Source: Rhizobiales bacterium YIM 77505 | Lineage (GTDB): Bacteria > Pseudomonadota > Alphaproteobacteria > Rhizobiales > Beijerinckiaceae | Direction of reading: 5' to 3' | DNA length: 64,000 bases | Assembly (NCBI GenBank): GCA_000745135.1 | Contig: JQNH01000001.1 | Location: 1,984,001-2,048,000, forward strand | Part shown: one piece after another, positions 26,094-33,400 of the stretch | How the letters are laid out: each line of letters begins with the position of its first letter | How positions within the stretch are numbered: the first letter of the stretch is position 1 | Translations under genes and position numbers: made by a program | Notes under the pieces: model-generated | Databases searched by the model: none | What the model was told of the DNA's origin: nothing | Seen by the model: only the letters and a program-made list of their open reading frames with translations

Positions 26094-26872
26094 GCCTCCT
26101 GGTCGCGGAGAACCTCGGCATTGCTTTCGGCGGCGTCAAGGCCGTCGACGGGGTGAGCTTTTGCGCCGAGGCAGGGCAGGTCTTGTCCATCATCGGGCCT
26201 AACGGCGCCGGCAAGACCACCCTCTTCAACCTCGTCTCGGGCGTCTACAAGGCGCGCGAAGGCCGCATCGTTCTCAACGGTCGGGACGTGACCGGTCTCC
26301 CGCCTCATCGGCTCGCGGCGCTCGGTCTGTCCCGCAGCTTCCAGAACCTTCAGGTCTTCACGCGCATGACGGCGCGGGAGAATGTCATGGTCGGACGGCA
26401 TCTGCGCGAGCGCCGCTCCGTCATTGCCGACCTCCTGCGCCTGCCCTCTTCCGAACGACAGAACCGGGCGACCCGTGCGGCAGCAGACGATCTGCTGCGG
26501 TTCGTGCGCCTCGATGGAGCGGCCGACACCCCTGCCGGGGCACTGCCCTACGGCGCCTTGAAACGCCTCGAAATCGCGCGTGCCCTGGCATCGGAGCCGA
26601 AAGTCCTTCTGCTCGACGAGCCGGCGGCCGGCTGCAACGCCGTCGAGACGGAGGAGATCGACCGCCTCATCCGTGAGGTGGCCGATCAGGGCGTCGCCGT
26701 GGTGCTCGTCGAGCACGACATGAAGCTCGTCATGAAGATCTCGGATCGGATCCTGGTTCTCGACCGCGGCCGCCCCTTGGCCGAGGGCCCGCCCCAGGAG
26801 GTGCGTCGAAACCCGGCGGTGATCGAAGCCTATCTCGGCCCGGGCCATGCGCGGGAGGCGGCCCATGCTTGA
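26090..26872 (+). CDS. ABC transporter ATP-binding protein LivG
   Basis: A 260-residue ATPase. Walker A is GPNGAGKTT, the Q-loop lies in LSRSFQNLQVFTRMT, Walker B is VLLLDEPAAGC, and the switch His is in LVEHDMKLVM. The family signature LSGGQ is replaced by LPYGALKRLEIARALA; LivG proteins often have LPYGxQ at this place. It is translated from an ATG overlapping the livM stop and overlaps livF by 8 bases. It energises the importer together with LivF. Confidence 0.93.
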   Translation: MSLLVAENLGIAFGGVKAVDGVSFCAEAGQVLSIIGPNGAGKTTLFNLVSGVYKAREGRIVLNGRDVTGLPPHRLAALGLSRSFQNLQVFTRMTARENVMVGRHLRERRSVIADLLRLPSSERQNRATRAAADDLLRFVRLDGAADTPAGALPYGALKRLEIARALASEPKVLLLDEPAAGCNAVETEEIDRLIREVADQGVAVVLVEHDMKLVMKISDRILVLDRGRPLAEGPPQEVRRNPAVIEAYLGPGHAREAAHA

Positions 26873-27563
26873 GGTCGAGGACCTGCGCAGCGCCTATGGC
26901 CGGATCGAGGTCGTGAAGGGCGTGAGCCTGAAGGTCGCGGCCGGCGAGATCGTGGCGCTCGTCGGCTCGAACGGGGCAGGCAAGACGACCCTGTTGCGGG
27001 CGCTCTCCGGCGTGCAACCGATCACCGGCGGGCGGATCCGGCTCCAAGGCGAGAGCATCGAGAAGGCGCCTCCGCACAGGCGCGTGGCGCTCGGCATGGC
27101 CCATGTGCCGGAGGGCCGGCAGGTCTTCGCGCCCCTCTCCGTGGAAGACAATCTCCGCCTCGGCGCGTTCCAGCGCAATGACGACATCGCGGTGGATCTC
27201 GAGCGGGTCTACACCCTCTTTCCGGCCCTGGCGGACAAGCGCCGCCAAGCGGCAGGGGGCCTTTCCGGCGGCCAGCAGCAGATGCTCGCCATGGGCCGCG
27301 CGCTCATGGCGCGGCCGAAGCTCCTCCTTCTCGACGAGCCGTCGATGGGCCTCGCGCCCCTCCTCGTTCAGCAGATCCTCGACGTCGTGGCGAGCCTCAA
27401 GGCCGAGGGCGTCACGGTTCTGCTCGTCGAGCAGAACGCCACGGCGGCGCTCGCCATCGCCGACCGCGGCTATGTCATCGAGACGGGCCGCATCAGCCTT
27501 CAGGGCTCCGGCGCAGCTCTGCTGCGCGATCCGAAGGTGCGGGAGGCTTATCTCGGTGTGTAA
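26865..27563 (+). CDS. ABC transporter ATP-binding protein LivF
   Basis: A 232-residue ATPase with Walker A GSNGAGKTT, Q-loop, LSGGQQQMLAMGRALM signature, Walker B LLLLDEPSMGL and switch His position replaced by Gln in LLVEQNATAAL, as is normal for LivF. The start ATG at 26865 begins with MLEVEDLRSAYG, the family start. It is the last gene of the five-gene transporter operon. Confidence 0.93.
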   Translation: MLEVEDLRSAYGRIEVVKGVSLKVAAGEIVALVGSNGAGKTTLLRALSGVQPITGGRIRLQGESIEKAPPHRRVALGMAHVPEGRQVFAPLSVEDNLRLGAFQRNDDIAVDLERVYTLFPALADKRRQAAGGLSGGQQQMLAMGRALMARPKLLLLDEPSMGLAPLLVQQILDVVASLKAEGVTVLLVEQNATAALAIADRGYVIETGRISLQGSGAALLRDPKVREAYLGV

Positions 27564-27569
27564 TGTCCG

Positions 27570-27585
27570 TCTCCCCTCCGGGAGA
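27570..27585. terminator. Short hairpin between livF and tarD
   Basis: TCTCCC (27570-27575) and GGGAGA (27580-27585) form a 6-base stem with a 4-base loop between two convergent genes. It is a small member of the CTCTCC/GGAGAG repeat type and may act as a weak bidirectional terminator. Confidence 0.35.
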
Positions 27586-27590
27586 GGCGC

Positions 27591-28790
27591 CTAGCCCTCC
27601 AAGGGCTTCATCACCTCGTAGAGCTCGCGCTTGCGCTCGAAGCCGATGCCCGGGGCGTCCGGGAGGCCGACATGGCCGTCGATCACCGGGCAGTCGTCGG
27701 CGAAGCCGTTGAAGGGCCAGAACACGTCGGGGTAGGACTCGTTGCCGCCGAGCCCAAGCCCCGCGGCGATGTTGAGCGACATCTGATGCCCGCCATGCGG
27801 GATGCAACGGCGCGCCGACCAGCCGTGCATGTGGAGCACCTCAAGGATGCGCATGTATTCGACGAGTCCGTAGCTCAAAGCACAGTCGAACTGCAGCCAG
27901 TCGCGGTCGGGCCGCATGCCGCCATAGCGGATCAGGTTGCGCGCATCCTGATGCGAGAAGAGGTTCTCGCCCGTCGCCATCGGCCCGTCGTAATAGGCCG
28001 GCAGCACCGCCTGGAGATGGAAATCGAGGGGATCGCCGGGCTCCTCGTACCAGAAGAGACCGTAGGGCTTCAGCGCCTTGGCATAGGCGATGGCGGTGTC
28101 GAGGTCGAACCGGCCATTGGCGTCAACAGCAAGGTTGTGCGGCGAGCCGACCACCTCGAGGGCAGCATCGATGCGGCGCAGGTCCTCGTCGAGCGGCGCG
28201 CCGCCGATCTTCATCTTGCAGACGGTGTAGCCCCGGTCGAGATAGCTGCGGAACTCGTCCTGCAGGCCTTCAAGGCCCTTGTCCGGGTAGTAGTAGCCGC
28301 CGGCGGCATAGACGAAGACCCTATCGTCGATCTTGCCGCCCCGGTAGCGCTCGGCGAGCACGCGATAGAGCGGCTTGCCCTCGATCTTCGCCACCGCGTC
28401 CCAGATCGCCATGTCGAGGACGCCGACGGCGACGGAACGCTCGCCATGCCCGCCGGGCTTCTCGTTGCGCATCAGCACGGCCCAGGCTTTGTGCGGATCG
28501 AGGTTGTGGCGTTCCTCGTCGGCTATCGAGAGCGGGTCCGCCTCCTTCAGGCGCGGAATGAAGCGCTCCCGCAGGAGACCGCTCGGCGCGTAGCGACCAT
28601 TCGAGTTGAAGCCGAAGCCGACCACCGGCTTGCCGTCGCGGACAGCGTCCGTCACCACCGCGACGACGCTCACCGTCATCTGGCTGAAGTCGATATAGGC
28701 GTTGCTGATCGCGGACTTGATGGGGACCACGGTCTCGCGCACGTCGATGATGGCGACCGGCGCGCGCTTGCGGCTGATGGCAGAGGTCAC
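27591..28790 (-). CDS. tarD: D-tartrate dehydratase (enolase superfamily, TarD-like)
   Basis: The 399-residue protein belongs to the mandelate racemase branch of the enolase superfamily. The residues described for Bradyrhizobium D-tartrate dehydratase (Lys184, Asp213, Glu239, Glu265, His322, as I recall) all appear here with a constant offset of ten. They are Lys194 in CKMKIGG, Asp223 in AVDANGRF, Glu249 in WYEEPGD, Glu275 in TGENLFS and His332 in PHGGHQMS. The enzyme removes water from D-tartrate to give oxaloacetate. Long near-identical segments around these residues make the call strong. It overlaps the start of its 3' position with the upstream nitronate monooxygenase-like gene by 4 bases, so the two are co-transcribed. 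Confidence 0.9.
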   Translation of the reverse strand: MTSAISRKRAPVAIIDVRETVVPIKSAISNAYIDFSQMTVSVVAVVTDAVRDGKPVVGFGFNSNGRYAPSGLLRERFIPRLKEADPLSIADEERHNLDPHKAWAVLMRNEKPGGHGERSVAVGVLDMAIWDAVAKIEGKPLYRVLAERYRGGKIDDRVFVYAAGGYYYPDKGLEGLQDEFRSYLDRGYTVCKMKIGGAPLDEDLRRIDAALEVVGSPHNLAVDANGRFDLDTAIAYAKALKPYGLFWYEEPGDPLDFHLQAVLPAYYDGPMATGENLFSHQDARNLIRYGGMRPDRDWLQFDCALSYGLVEYMRILEVLHMHGWSARRCIPHGGHQMSLNIAAGLGLGGNESYPDVFWPFNGFADDCPVIDGHVGLPDAPGIGFERKRELYEVMKPLEG

Positions 28791-29749
28791 GATTCGCTCC
28801 TTGCGACGGCCTGTGCCCTGCCCTGCCGAGCGACAAGCGCGGCGGCGGCCTCGTTGAACCCGGCCTCCAGCTCGGCCACGAGCTCGGCCACGGGCAGCAC
28901 CTCCTTGATGCCGCCAACCCCGTGTCCGGCAGACCAGATGTCCCGCCAGGCCTTGGCTTCCTTCTTGTCCATGTTCATCGGCGGCGCGGGCGCATTCGGG
29001 TCGAGCCCTGCACGCTCGAGGCTCGCGCGCATGAAGTTCCCGTTCACGCCCGAGACGGCCGGTGTGTAGACGATGTCCGCCATCGACGAGTCGAGGATCA
29101 TCTGCTTATAGGCCTCGGGCGCCTGGCTCTCGACGGTGGCAATAAAGCGCGTGCCCATATAGGCGACGTCGGCGCCGGCCGCGATCGCAGCGGCCACGTG
29201 ACGTCCGGTGTTGATGGCGCCGGCAAGGGCGATGATGCCGTCGAACATGGCGCGCACCTCAGCGATGAAGGCGAAGGGGCTCGCCAGTCCCGCATGGCCG
29301 CCGGCCCCGGCGCTGACGAGAACCAGCCCGTCGACGCCGGCCTCGATCGACTTCTGGGCATGGCGCAGGTTGATGACGTCGTGCAGCACGACCCCGCCGT
29401 AGCCGTGCACGGCCTTGACGAGATCGGGCACGGCGCCGAGCGAGGTGATGATCACGGGCACCCGCTTGTCAACGCAGACCCTGAGGTCTGCTTCGACCCT
29501 CGGGTTGGTCTTGTGGACGATGAGGTTGACGCCATAGGGCAGCGCCTCCCCGCCCTCGGAAAGCCCGTCGCGGATCTCGTCCAGCCAGTCGGCGAAGCCT
29601 TCGGTGGTGCGCTGGTTCAGGGCCGGAAAGGTCCCCAGCACGCCAGCGCGGGACGCGGCCATCACGAGCGCTGGACCGGAGACGAGGAACATGGGCGCGG
29701 CGATCACAGGCAGCCGCAAGCGATCGAGAAGGACCTTGGCGCGGGTCAA
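28787..29749 (-). CDS. Nitronate monooxygenase / 2-nitropropane dioxygenase family flavoprotein
   Basis: A 320-residue FMN-dependent TIM-barrel protein of the nitronate monooxygenase family. Typical segments are LPVIAAPMFLVSGPALV near the start, GVNLIVHKTNPR, LVLVSAGAGGHAG and the phosphate-binding IALAGAINTGRHVAAAIAAGADVAYMGTRF. Many members have no proven nitronate activity, so the physiological substrate is open. It is the first gene of a two-gene operon with tarD (4-base overlap), which is not an obvious functional pair. Confidence 0.83.
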   Translation of the reverse strand: MTRAKVLLDRLRLPVIAAPMFLVSGPALVMAASRAGVLGTFPALNQRTTEGFADWLDEIRDGLSEGGEALPYGVNLIVHKTNPRVEADLRVCVDKRVPVIITSLGAVPDLVKAVHGYGGVVLHDVINLRHAQKSIEAGVDGLVLVSAGAGGHAGLASPFAFIAEVRAMFDGIIALAGAINTGRHVAAAIAAGADVAYMGTRFIATVESQAPEAYKQMILDSSMADIVYTPAVSGVNGNFMRASLERAGLDPNAPAPPMNMDKKEAKAWRDIWSAGHGVGGIKEVLPVAELVAELEAGFNEAAAALVARQGRAQAVARSES

Positions 29750-29809
29750 GCAAGCCTCCGGGAGTGGACAGGCGTCTTGCCCGACATCGGGAGGCCGAGC
29801 AAGCTCGGC

Positions 29810-30340
29810 CTAACTTCCCTTCCCTGCCCCCATCGTCAAGACATGGGCTTGCTCCTGCGTCTCCGCTCTTGCGCGCCTGAGAAGGAGCTGGCCGGCCACC
29901 AGCATCGCGGCGCCCCAGATCAGGAAGCCTACATCCCAGTAGATCCACTGCTCGCGAGGCACGGTCTCGTTCACGTGGTGAAGCCCGAGCAGATGATGGT
30001 TGACGAGGCCCTCGACGAGGTTGAAGACGCCGAACCCGACCAGCATGGCGCCGGGCAAGAGCTTGCCGGACCAGCGGATGTGGTTCGTTCGCGCATAACG
30101 CCAGAGAATGTAGAGCCCAAGGCCGGTGAAAGTATAGGTGCCGGCGTGGAAGACGCCGTCCCAGAAGGTGTTGACCTTGAGGTTCTGGACGCTGTCCGCA
30201 GGGTAGCCGGCGCTCGTCACCATATGGTGCCACTGCAGGAGCTGGTGCAGCACGATCCCGTCGAAAAAGCCGCCGAGGCCGAGCCCGAACAGGATTCCGG
30301 CAGACACGGGAAACCCTGCGCTGGGATGCGCTTCCGCCAC
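29810..30340 (-). CDS. DUF2243 membrane protein
   Basis: A 176-residue integral membrane protein of unknown function (DUF2243). Conserved-looking segments are GFFDGIVLHQLLQWHHM, DGVFHAGTYTFTGLGLYILW and FNLVEGLVNHHLLGLHHV, rich in His within or next to four predicted membrane helices, which hints at metal or haem binding. I start at GTG 30340 because GGAGG lies 8 bases upstream; the longer open frame to 30490 overlaps the next gene. It is on the same strand as the aldo/keto reductase, 76 bases downstream of it. Confidence 0.8.
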   Translation of the reverse strand: MAEAHPSAGFPVSAGILFGLGLGGFFDGIVLHQLLQWHHMVTSAGYPADSVQNLKVNTFWDGVFHAGTYTFTGLGLYILWRYARTNHIRWSGKLLPGAMLVGFGVFNLVEGLVNHHLLGLHHVNETVPREQWIYWDVGFLIWGAAMLVAGQLLLRRARAETQEQAHVLTMGAGKGS

Positions 30341-30416
30341 TGCTGACACCTCCAACCGCCGTCCAACGTCTAACGCCGGCTTCGGTTCGCGCCCGTCCGC
30401 CTTGGGACGGAGAGGG

Positions 30417-31241
30417 TCAGTCCATGGCGAGCGGCCCCTTGCGCGAAGGTGGCGGGAAAGCCCGATCGATGACGGCAAGATCCTCCTCATCGAGGCGGAG
30501 GTCAGCAGCCTTGCGGTTCTCGCGCAGATGCTCCTCGGTCGATGCCTTCGGAATGGCGATCACGTCATCCCGACGCAACACCCAGGCGAGCGCCACTCCA
30601 TAGGGAGTGACCCCGTGCTTGCGGGCGATTTCGGCGAGCGCGCTCGTGCGCGCCAGTCGCCCTTGCTCCATGGGGCTGTAGGCCATGAGCGGCATGCGCC
30701 TTGCTGCCAACCAGGGCAACAGGTCGTATTCGGAGCCGCGGTGGGACAGGTTGTACAGCACTTGGTTGGTCGCGCAGTTGGCGCCCCCCGGCATAGCGGC
30801 GAGCTCTTCCATGTCCGCCGTGTCGAAGTTGCTGACGCCCCAGTGGCGGATCTTCCCGGCCTGCTTGAGCGCCTCGAAACCCTCGACCGTTTCCGCCAGC
30901 GGCACGCTCCCGCGCCAGTGCAGGAGGTAAAGGTCGATGCGGTCCGTGCCGAGGCGGCGAAGGCTGCGCTCGCAGGCCGCAATCAGCCTCTGCCGGTCCG
31001 CGTTGTGCGGGTAGGCCTTGGTGACCAGGAATACCTCGTCCCGCCGCCCGGCGATCGCTTCGGCGATCAGTTCCTCCGCCCGGCCCTCCCCATACATCTC
31101 GGCCGTATCGATGAGGGTCATGGCGAGATCGAGACCGAGCCTCAGGGCCGCGATCTCCTCCTGCCGGCGGGAAGCGCGCTCCGCCATCTGCCAAGTGCCC
31201 TGCCCGAGGGCCGGGACGGTCTCTCCATTGGGCAAGGCCAC
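30417..31241 (-). CDS. Aldo/keto reductase
   Basis: A 274-residue NADPH-dependent oxidoreductase of the AKR superfamily. The catalytic tetrad is complete: Asp and Tyr in LIDTAEMYGEG, Lys in LVTKAYPHN and His in LLHWRG. GVSNFDTADMEEL is the usual substrate-loop segment, and IAIPKASTEEHLRENRKA the cofactor-binding tail. The start used is the GTG at 31241; no upstream ATG in frame was found. The substrate cannot be inferred; relatives reduce aldehydes, including methylglyoxal. Confidence 0.87.
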   Translation of the reverse strand: MALPNGETVPALGQGTWQMAERASRRQEEIAALRLGLDLAMTLIDTAEMYGEGRAEELIAEAIAGRRDEVFLVTKAYPHNADRQRLIAACERSLRRLGTDRIDLYLLHWRGSVPLAETVEGFEALKQAGKIRHWGVSNFDTADMEELAAMPGGANCATNQVLYNLSHRGSEYDLLPWLAARRMPLMAYSPMEQGRLARTSALAEIARKHGVTPYGVALAWVLRRDDVIAIPKASTEEHLRENRKAADLRLDEEDLAVIDRAFPPPSRKGPLAMD

Positions 31242-31427
31242 GCGACGTATGGCAGCCTCCTTCGCTGTCCTTCAGAACGGACCATCCTGGCGGTCGGCCA
31301 TCGATGACAATGGGGTCGGCGTCTGACCGCCCGCAAGGGGCGCTCCGGAAAAAACCTGTGCTGGCACCCGCACAAAACCTCAGGTTTGGCGTTGAATCGC
31401 CGGGGCCGAGCCGGTCGGGTGGTGCGC

Positions 31428-31730
31428 ATGGACGCGGAAAGCCTTGCACGGCGCATCGACGCTCTGGAAGCGTCGATGACCGAATATGTGTTGCAGGATC
31501 TCGCGCGCTGGCAGGCGGTGCACGCCCGCATCACTGCCTATGAGATCGCGGTCGAGGTCATGTGCAACGTCGCCCAGCGCCGCGATCCGGAGTTGGTGCG
31601 GGACATGATCGAGGGCCTCGCCTTCGTGGAGTTTGAAACGCGCCGAAGCAACTTCCATGATGCGCTGATCGGAGAAATCCGGGGGATCCGTCAGAAGATC
31701 GAAGAGCAGCTCGAGGACGTGCGGGTCTGA
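31428..31730 (+). CDS. Small hypothetical helical protein
   Basis: A 100-residue protein I do not recognise. It starts at ATG 31428 (MDAESLARRIDAL); an in-frame ATG at 31386 would add 14 residues of basic, unconserved-looking sequence. It appears mostly alpha-helical and ends with a charged stretch (GIRQKIEEQLEDVRV) that could form a coiled coil. There is no signal peptide. Upstream is a 13-base palindrome AAACCT-C-AGGTTT (31375-31387) that could be an operator. It diverges from the aldo/keto reductase and ends about 100 bases before IS copy 1. Confidence 0.55.
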   Translation: MDAESLARRIDALEASMTEYVLQDLARWQAVHARITAYEIAVEVMCNVAQRRDPELVRDMIEGLAFVEFETRRSNFHDALIGEIRGIRQKIEEQLEDVRV

Positions 31731-31824
31731 TCCCATCCGCATGCCGGAACAGAATGGCAGCCCTGCCAAGCCCACTCACCCCTGTTGCAACGACATGGCT
31801 GCGCTTAAGTCTGCCCGCGGCGGC

Positions 31825-32591
31825 CTAGGTAGTGGACTCATTAGCTCGGGTCCACAGACGGGCTGAGGCGAGGGCGACGGCTGAGAGGAAGTTGCGGGCG
31901 AGCTTGTCGAAGCGTGTGGCGATCCGGCGGAAGTGTTTGAGCTTACAGAAGAAGCGCTCGACGAGGTTGCGCTGGCGGTAGAGCGCCGGGGCGACGGAGC
32001 GTTGGACCTTGCGGTCGCGGCAGGTCGGGATGTGGGCCTCGCCGCCGGCCTGGCGCACCAGGTCGAGGATCGCCTGAGCGTCGTAGCCCCGGTCGGCGAC
32101 GAGCGCCTTGGCGGGAGGCAGGTCGGCCAGCAGGACTGGAGCGAGGGTCTTGTCGGAGGCCTGCCCTGGCGAGACGACGAGGCGGAGGGGCAGCCCTTGC
32201 TCGTCGACGACGGCGTGGATCTTGGTCGTCAGTCCTCCACGAGAACGGCCGATGGCGTGATCCGCGCCCCCTTTTTACCGCCGGCCGCGTGCTGATGGGC
32301 GCGCACGATGGAGGAGTCGATCAGGTGCAGAGACCCTGGCGACTTGGCCGCGAGCGCCTCGAACACCTTGAGCCAGACGCCCTGCTTGGCCCACCTGTTG
32401 AAGCGGTTGTAGACAGTCGTGTACGGCCCGTAGCGCTCCGGCAGGTCGCGCCACGGCGAGCCGGTGCGCAGCACATAGAAAATGCCGTTGAGCACCCGCC
32501 GGTCATCGACCCGCGCCACCCCGCGCGGCTTGTTCGGCAGAAGCGGCTCGATCAACCGCCACTCCGTTTCCGACAGATCGTATCGCGCCAT
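31825..32591 (-). CDS. IS5/IS427-type transposase made by -1 frameshifting, copy 1
   Basis: Two overlapping frames encode one DDE transposase. The first (from ATG 32591) starts MARYDLSETEWRLIEPLLP and holds SSIVRAHQHAAGGKK, including the first catalytic Asp region. At an AAAAAG run the ribosome must slip one base back to read DHAIGRSRGG and then the second part with ADRGYDA (second Asp) and RNLVERFFCKLK (Glu region). This is the usual IS427 arrangement. The stop codon TAG lies in the target duplication outside the element. Confidence 0.9.
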
Positions 32592-32662
32592 GACCAAGCC
32601 TCCCGTCCAGGAGCCTTGAATCACCCCACACAATCCGCTTCAACCTTTATGAGTTCAGAACC
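31828..32662 (-). mobile_element. IS5 family (IS427-type) insertion sequence, copy 1, 835 bp
   Basis: Comparing the two copies in the window fixes the ends: the element runs from GGTAGTGGACTCAT (31828 side) to the complement of GGTTCTGAACTCAT (32662 side), imperfect inverted repeats of about 17 bases. TA flanks both ends (31826-31827 and 32663-32664), a 2-base target duplication within a CTAG-like site. Its open frames give the same translations as copy 2, so the copies appear identical or nearly so. Its right end lies 26 bases before the GST start at 32689. Confidence 0.93.
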
Positions 32663-32688
32663 TAGTCGCAAGGCCGAAGGGGTATTCC

Positions 32689-33390
32689 ATGATCGATCTC
32701 TACTACTGGACCACGCCGAACGGCCACAAGATCACGATGTTCCTGGAGGAGACGGGGCTCCCCTACCGGATCGTGCCGGTGAACATCGGCAAGGGCGAAC
32801 AGTTCAAGCCCGAGTTCCTGGCGATCGCGCCCAACAACCGCATCCCCGCGATCGTCGACAAGGAGCCCGCCGACGGCGGGGAGCCGATCTCGCTCTTCGA
32901 ATCCGGCGCCATCCTGCTCTACCTCGCCGAAAAGACCGGCCGCTTCCTCCCGACCGACCTGCGCGGCCGTGCCGAGGTGCTGCAATGGCTCTTCTGGCAG
33001 ATGGCGGGGCTCGGGCCCATGGCCGGCCAGGCGGGCCATTTCCGCATCTATGCGCCGGAGCCGATTCCCTATGGCATCGAGCGCTACACGAAAGAAGTGA
33101 ACCGGCTCTACGGCGTCATGAACAAGCGCCTCGCCGACCGCGAATTCCTCGCCGGCGACTATTCGATCGCCGACATGGCGTCCTATCCCTGGATCGTCCC
33201 GTATGAGCGCCACGGCCAGAACCTCGACGACTTCCCGCACCTGAAGCGCTGGTTCGAGGCGATCAAGGCGCGCCCCGCCACCGCCCGCGCCTACGCCAAG
33301 GCGAGCGAGGTCAACCCCGACGCCGGCAAGCCGATTTCCGAGGAAGAGAAGAAGGTTCTCTTCGGCCAGACGGCCACCGTGGTGCGCTGA
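32689..33390 (+). CDS. Glutathione S-transferase family protein (YfcG/Ure2p-like)
   Basis: A 233-residue GST. The thioredoxin-like N-terminal domain (DLYYWTTPNGHKITMFLEETGLPY, NNRIPAIVD, LFESGAILLYLAE) and the helical C-terminal domain (GDYSIADMASYPWI) fit the Nu-class, YfcG-like branch. YfcG-like enzymes use glutathione or its disulfide and often act as disulfide-bond reductases. The Thr/Asn in WTTPNG is the typical active-site motif of that branch. The IS copy 1 right end is only 26 bases upstream, so the original promoter was probably displaced and transcription may now come from the IS or read-through. Confidence 0.88.
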   Translation: MIDLYYWTTPNGHKITMFLEETGLPYRIVPVNIGKGEQFKPEFLAIAPNNRIPAIVDKEPADGGEPISLFESGAILLYLAEKTGRFLPTDLRGRAEVLQWLFWQMAGLGPMAGQAGHFRIYAPEPIPYGIERYTKEVNRLYGVMNKRLADREFLAGDYSIADMASYPWIVPYERHGQNLDDFPHLKRWFEAIKARPATARAYAKASEVNPDAGKPISEEEKKVLFGQTATVVR

Positions 33391-33400
33391 GCGCGCGCCG

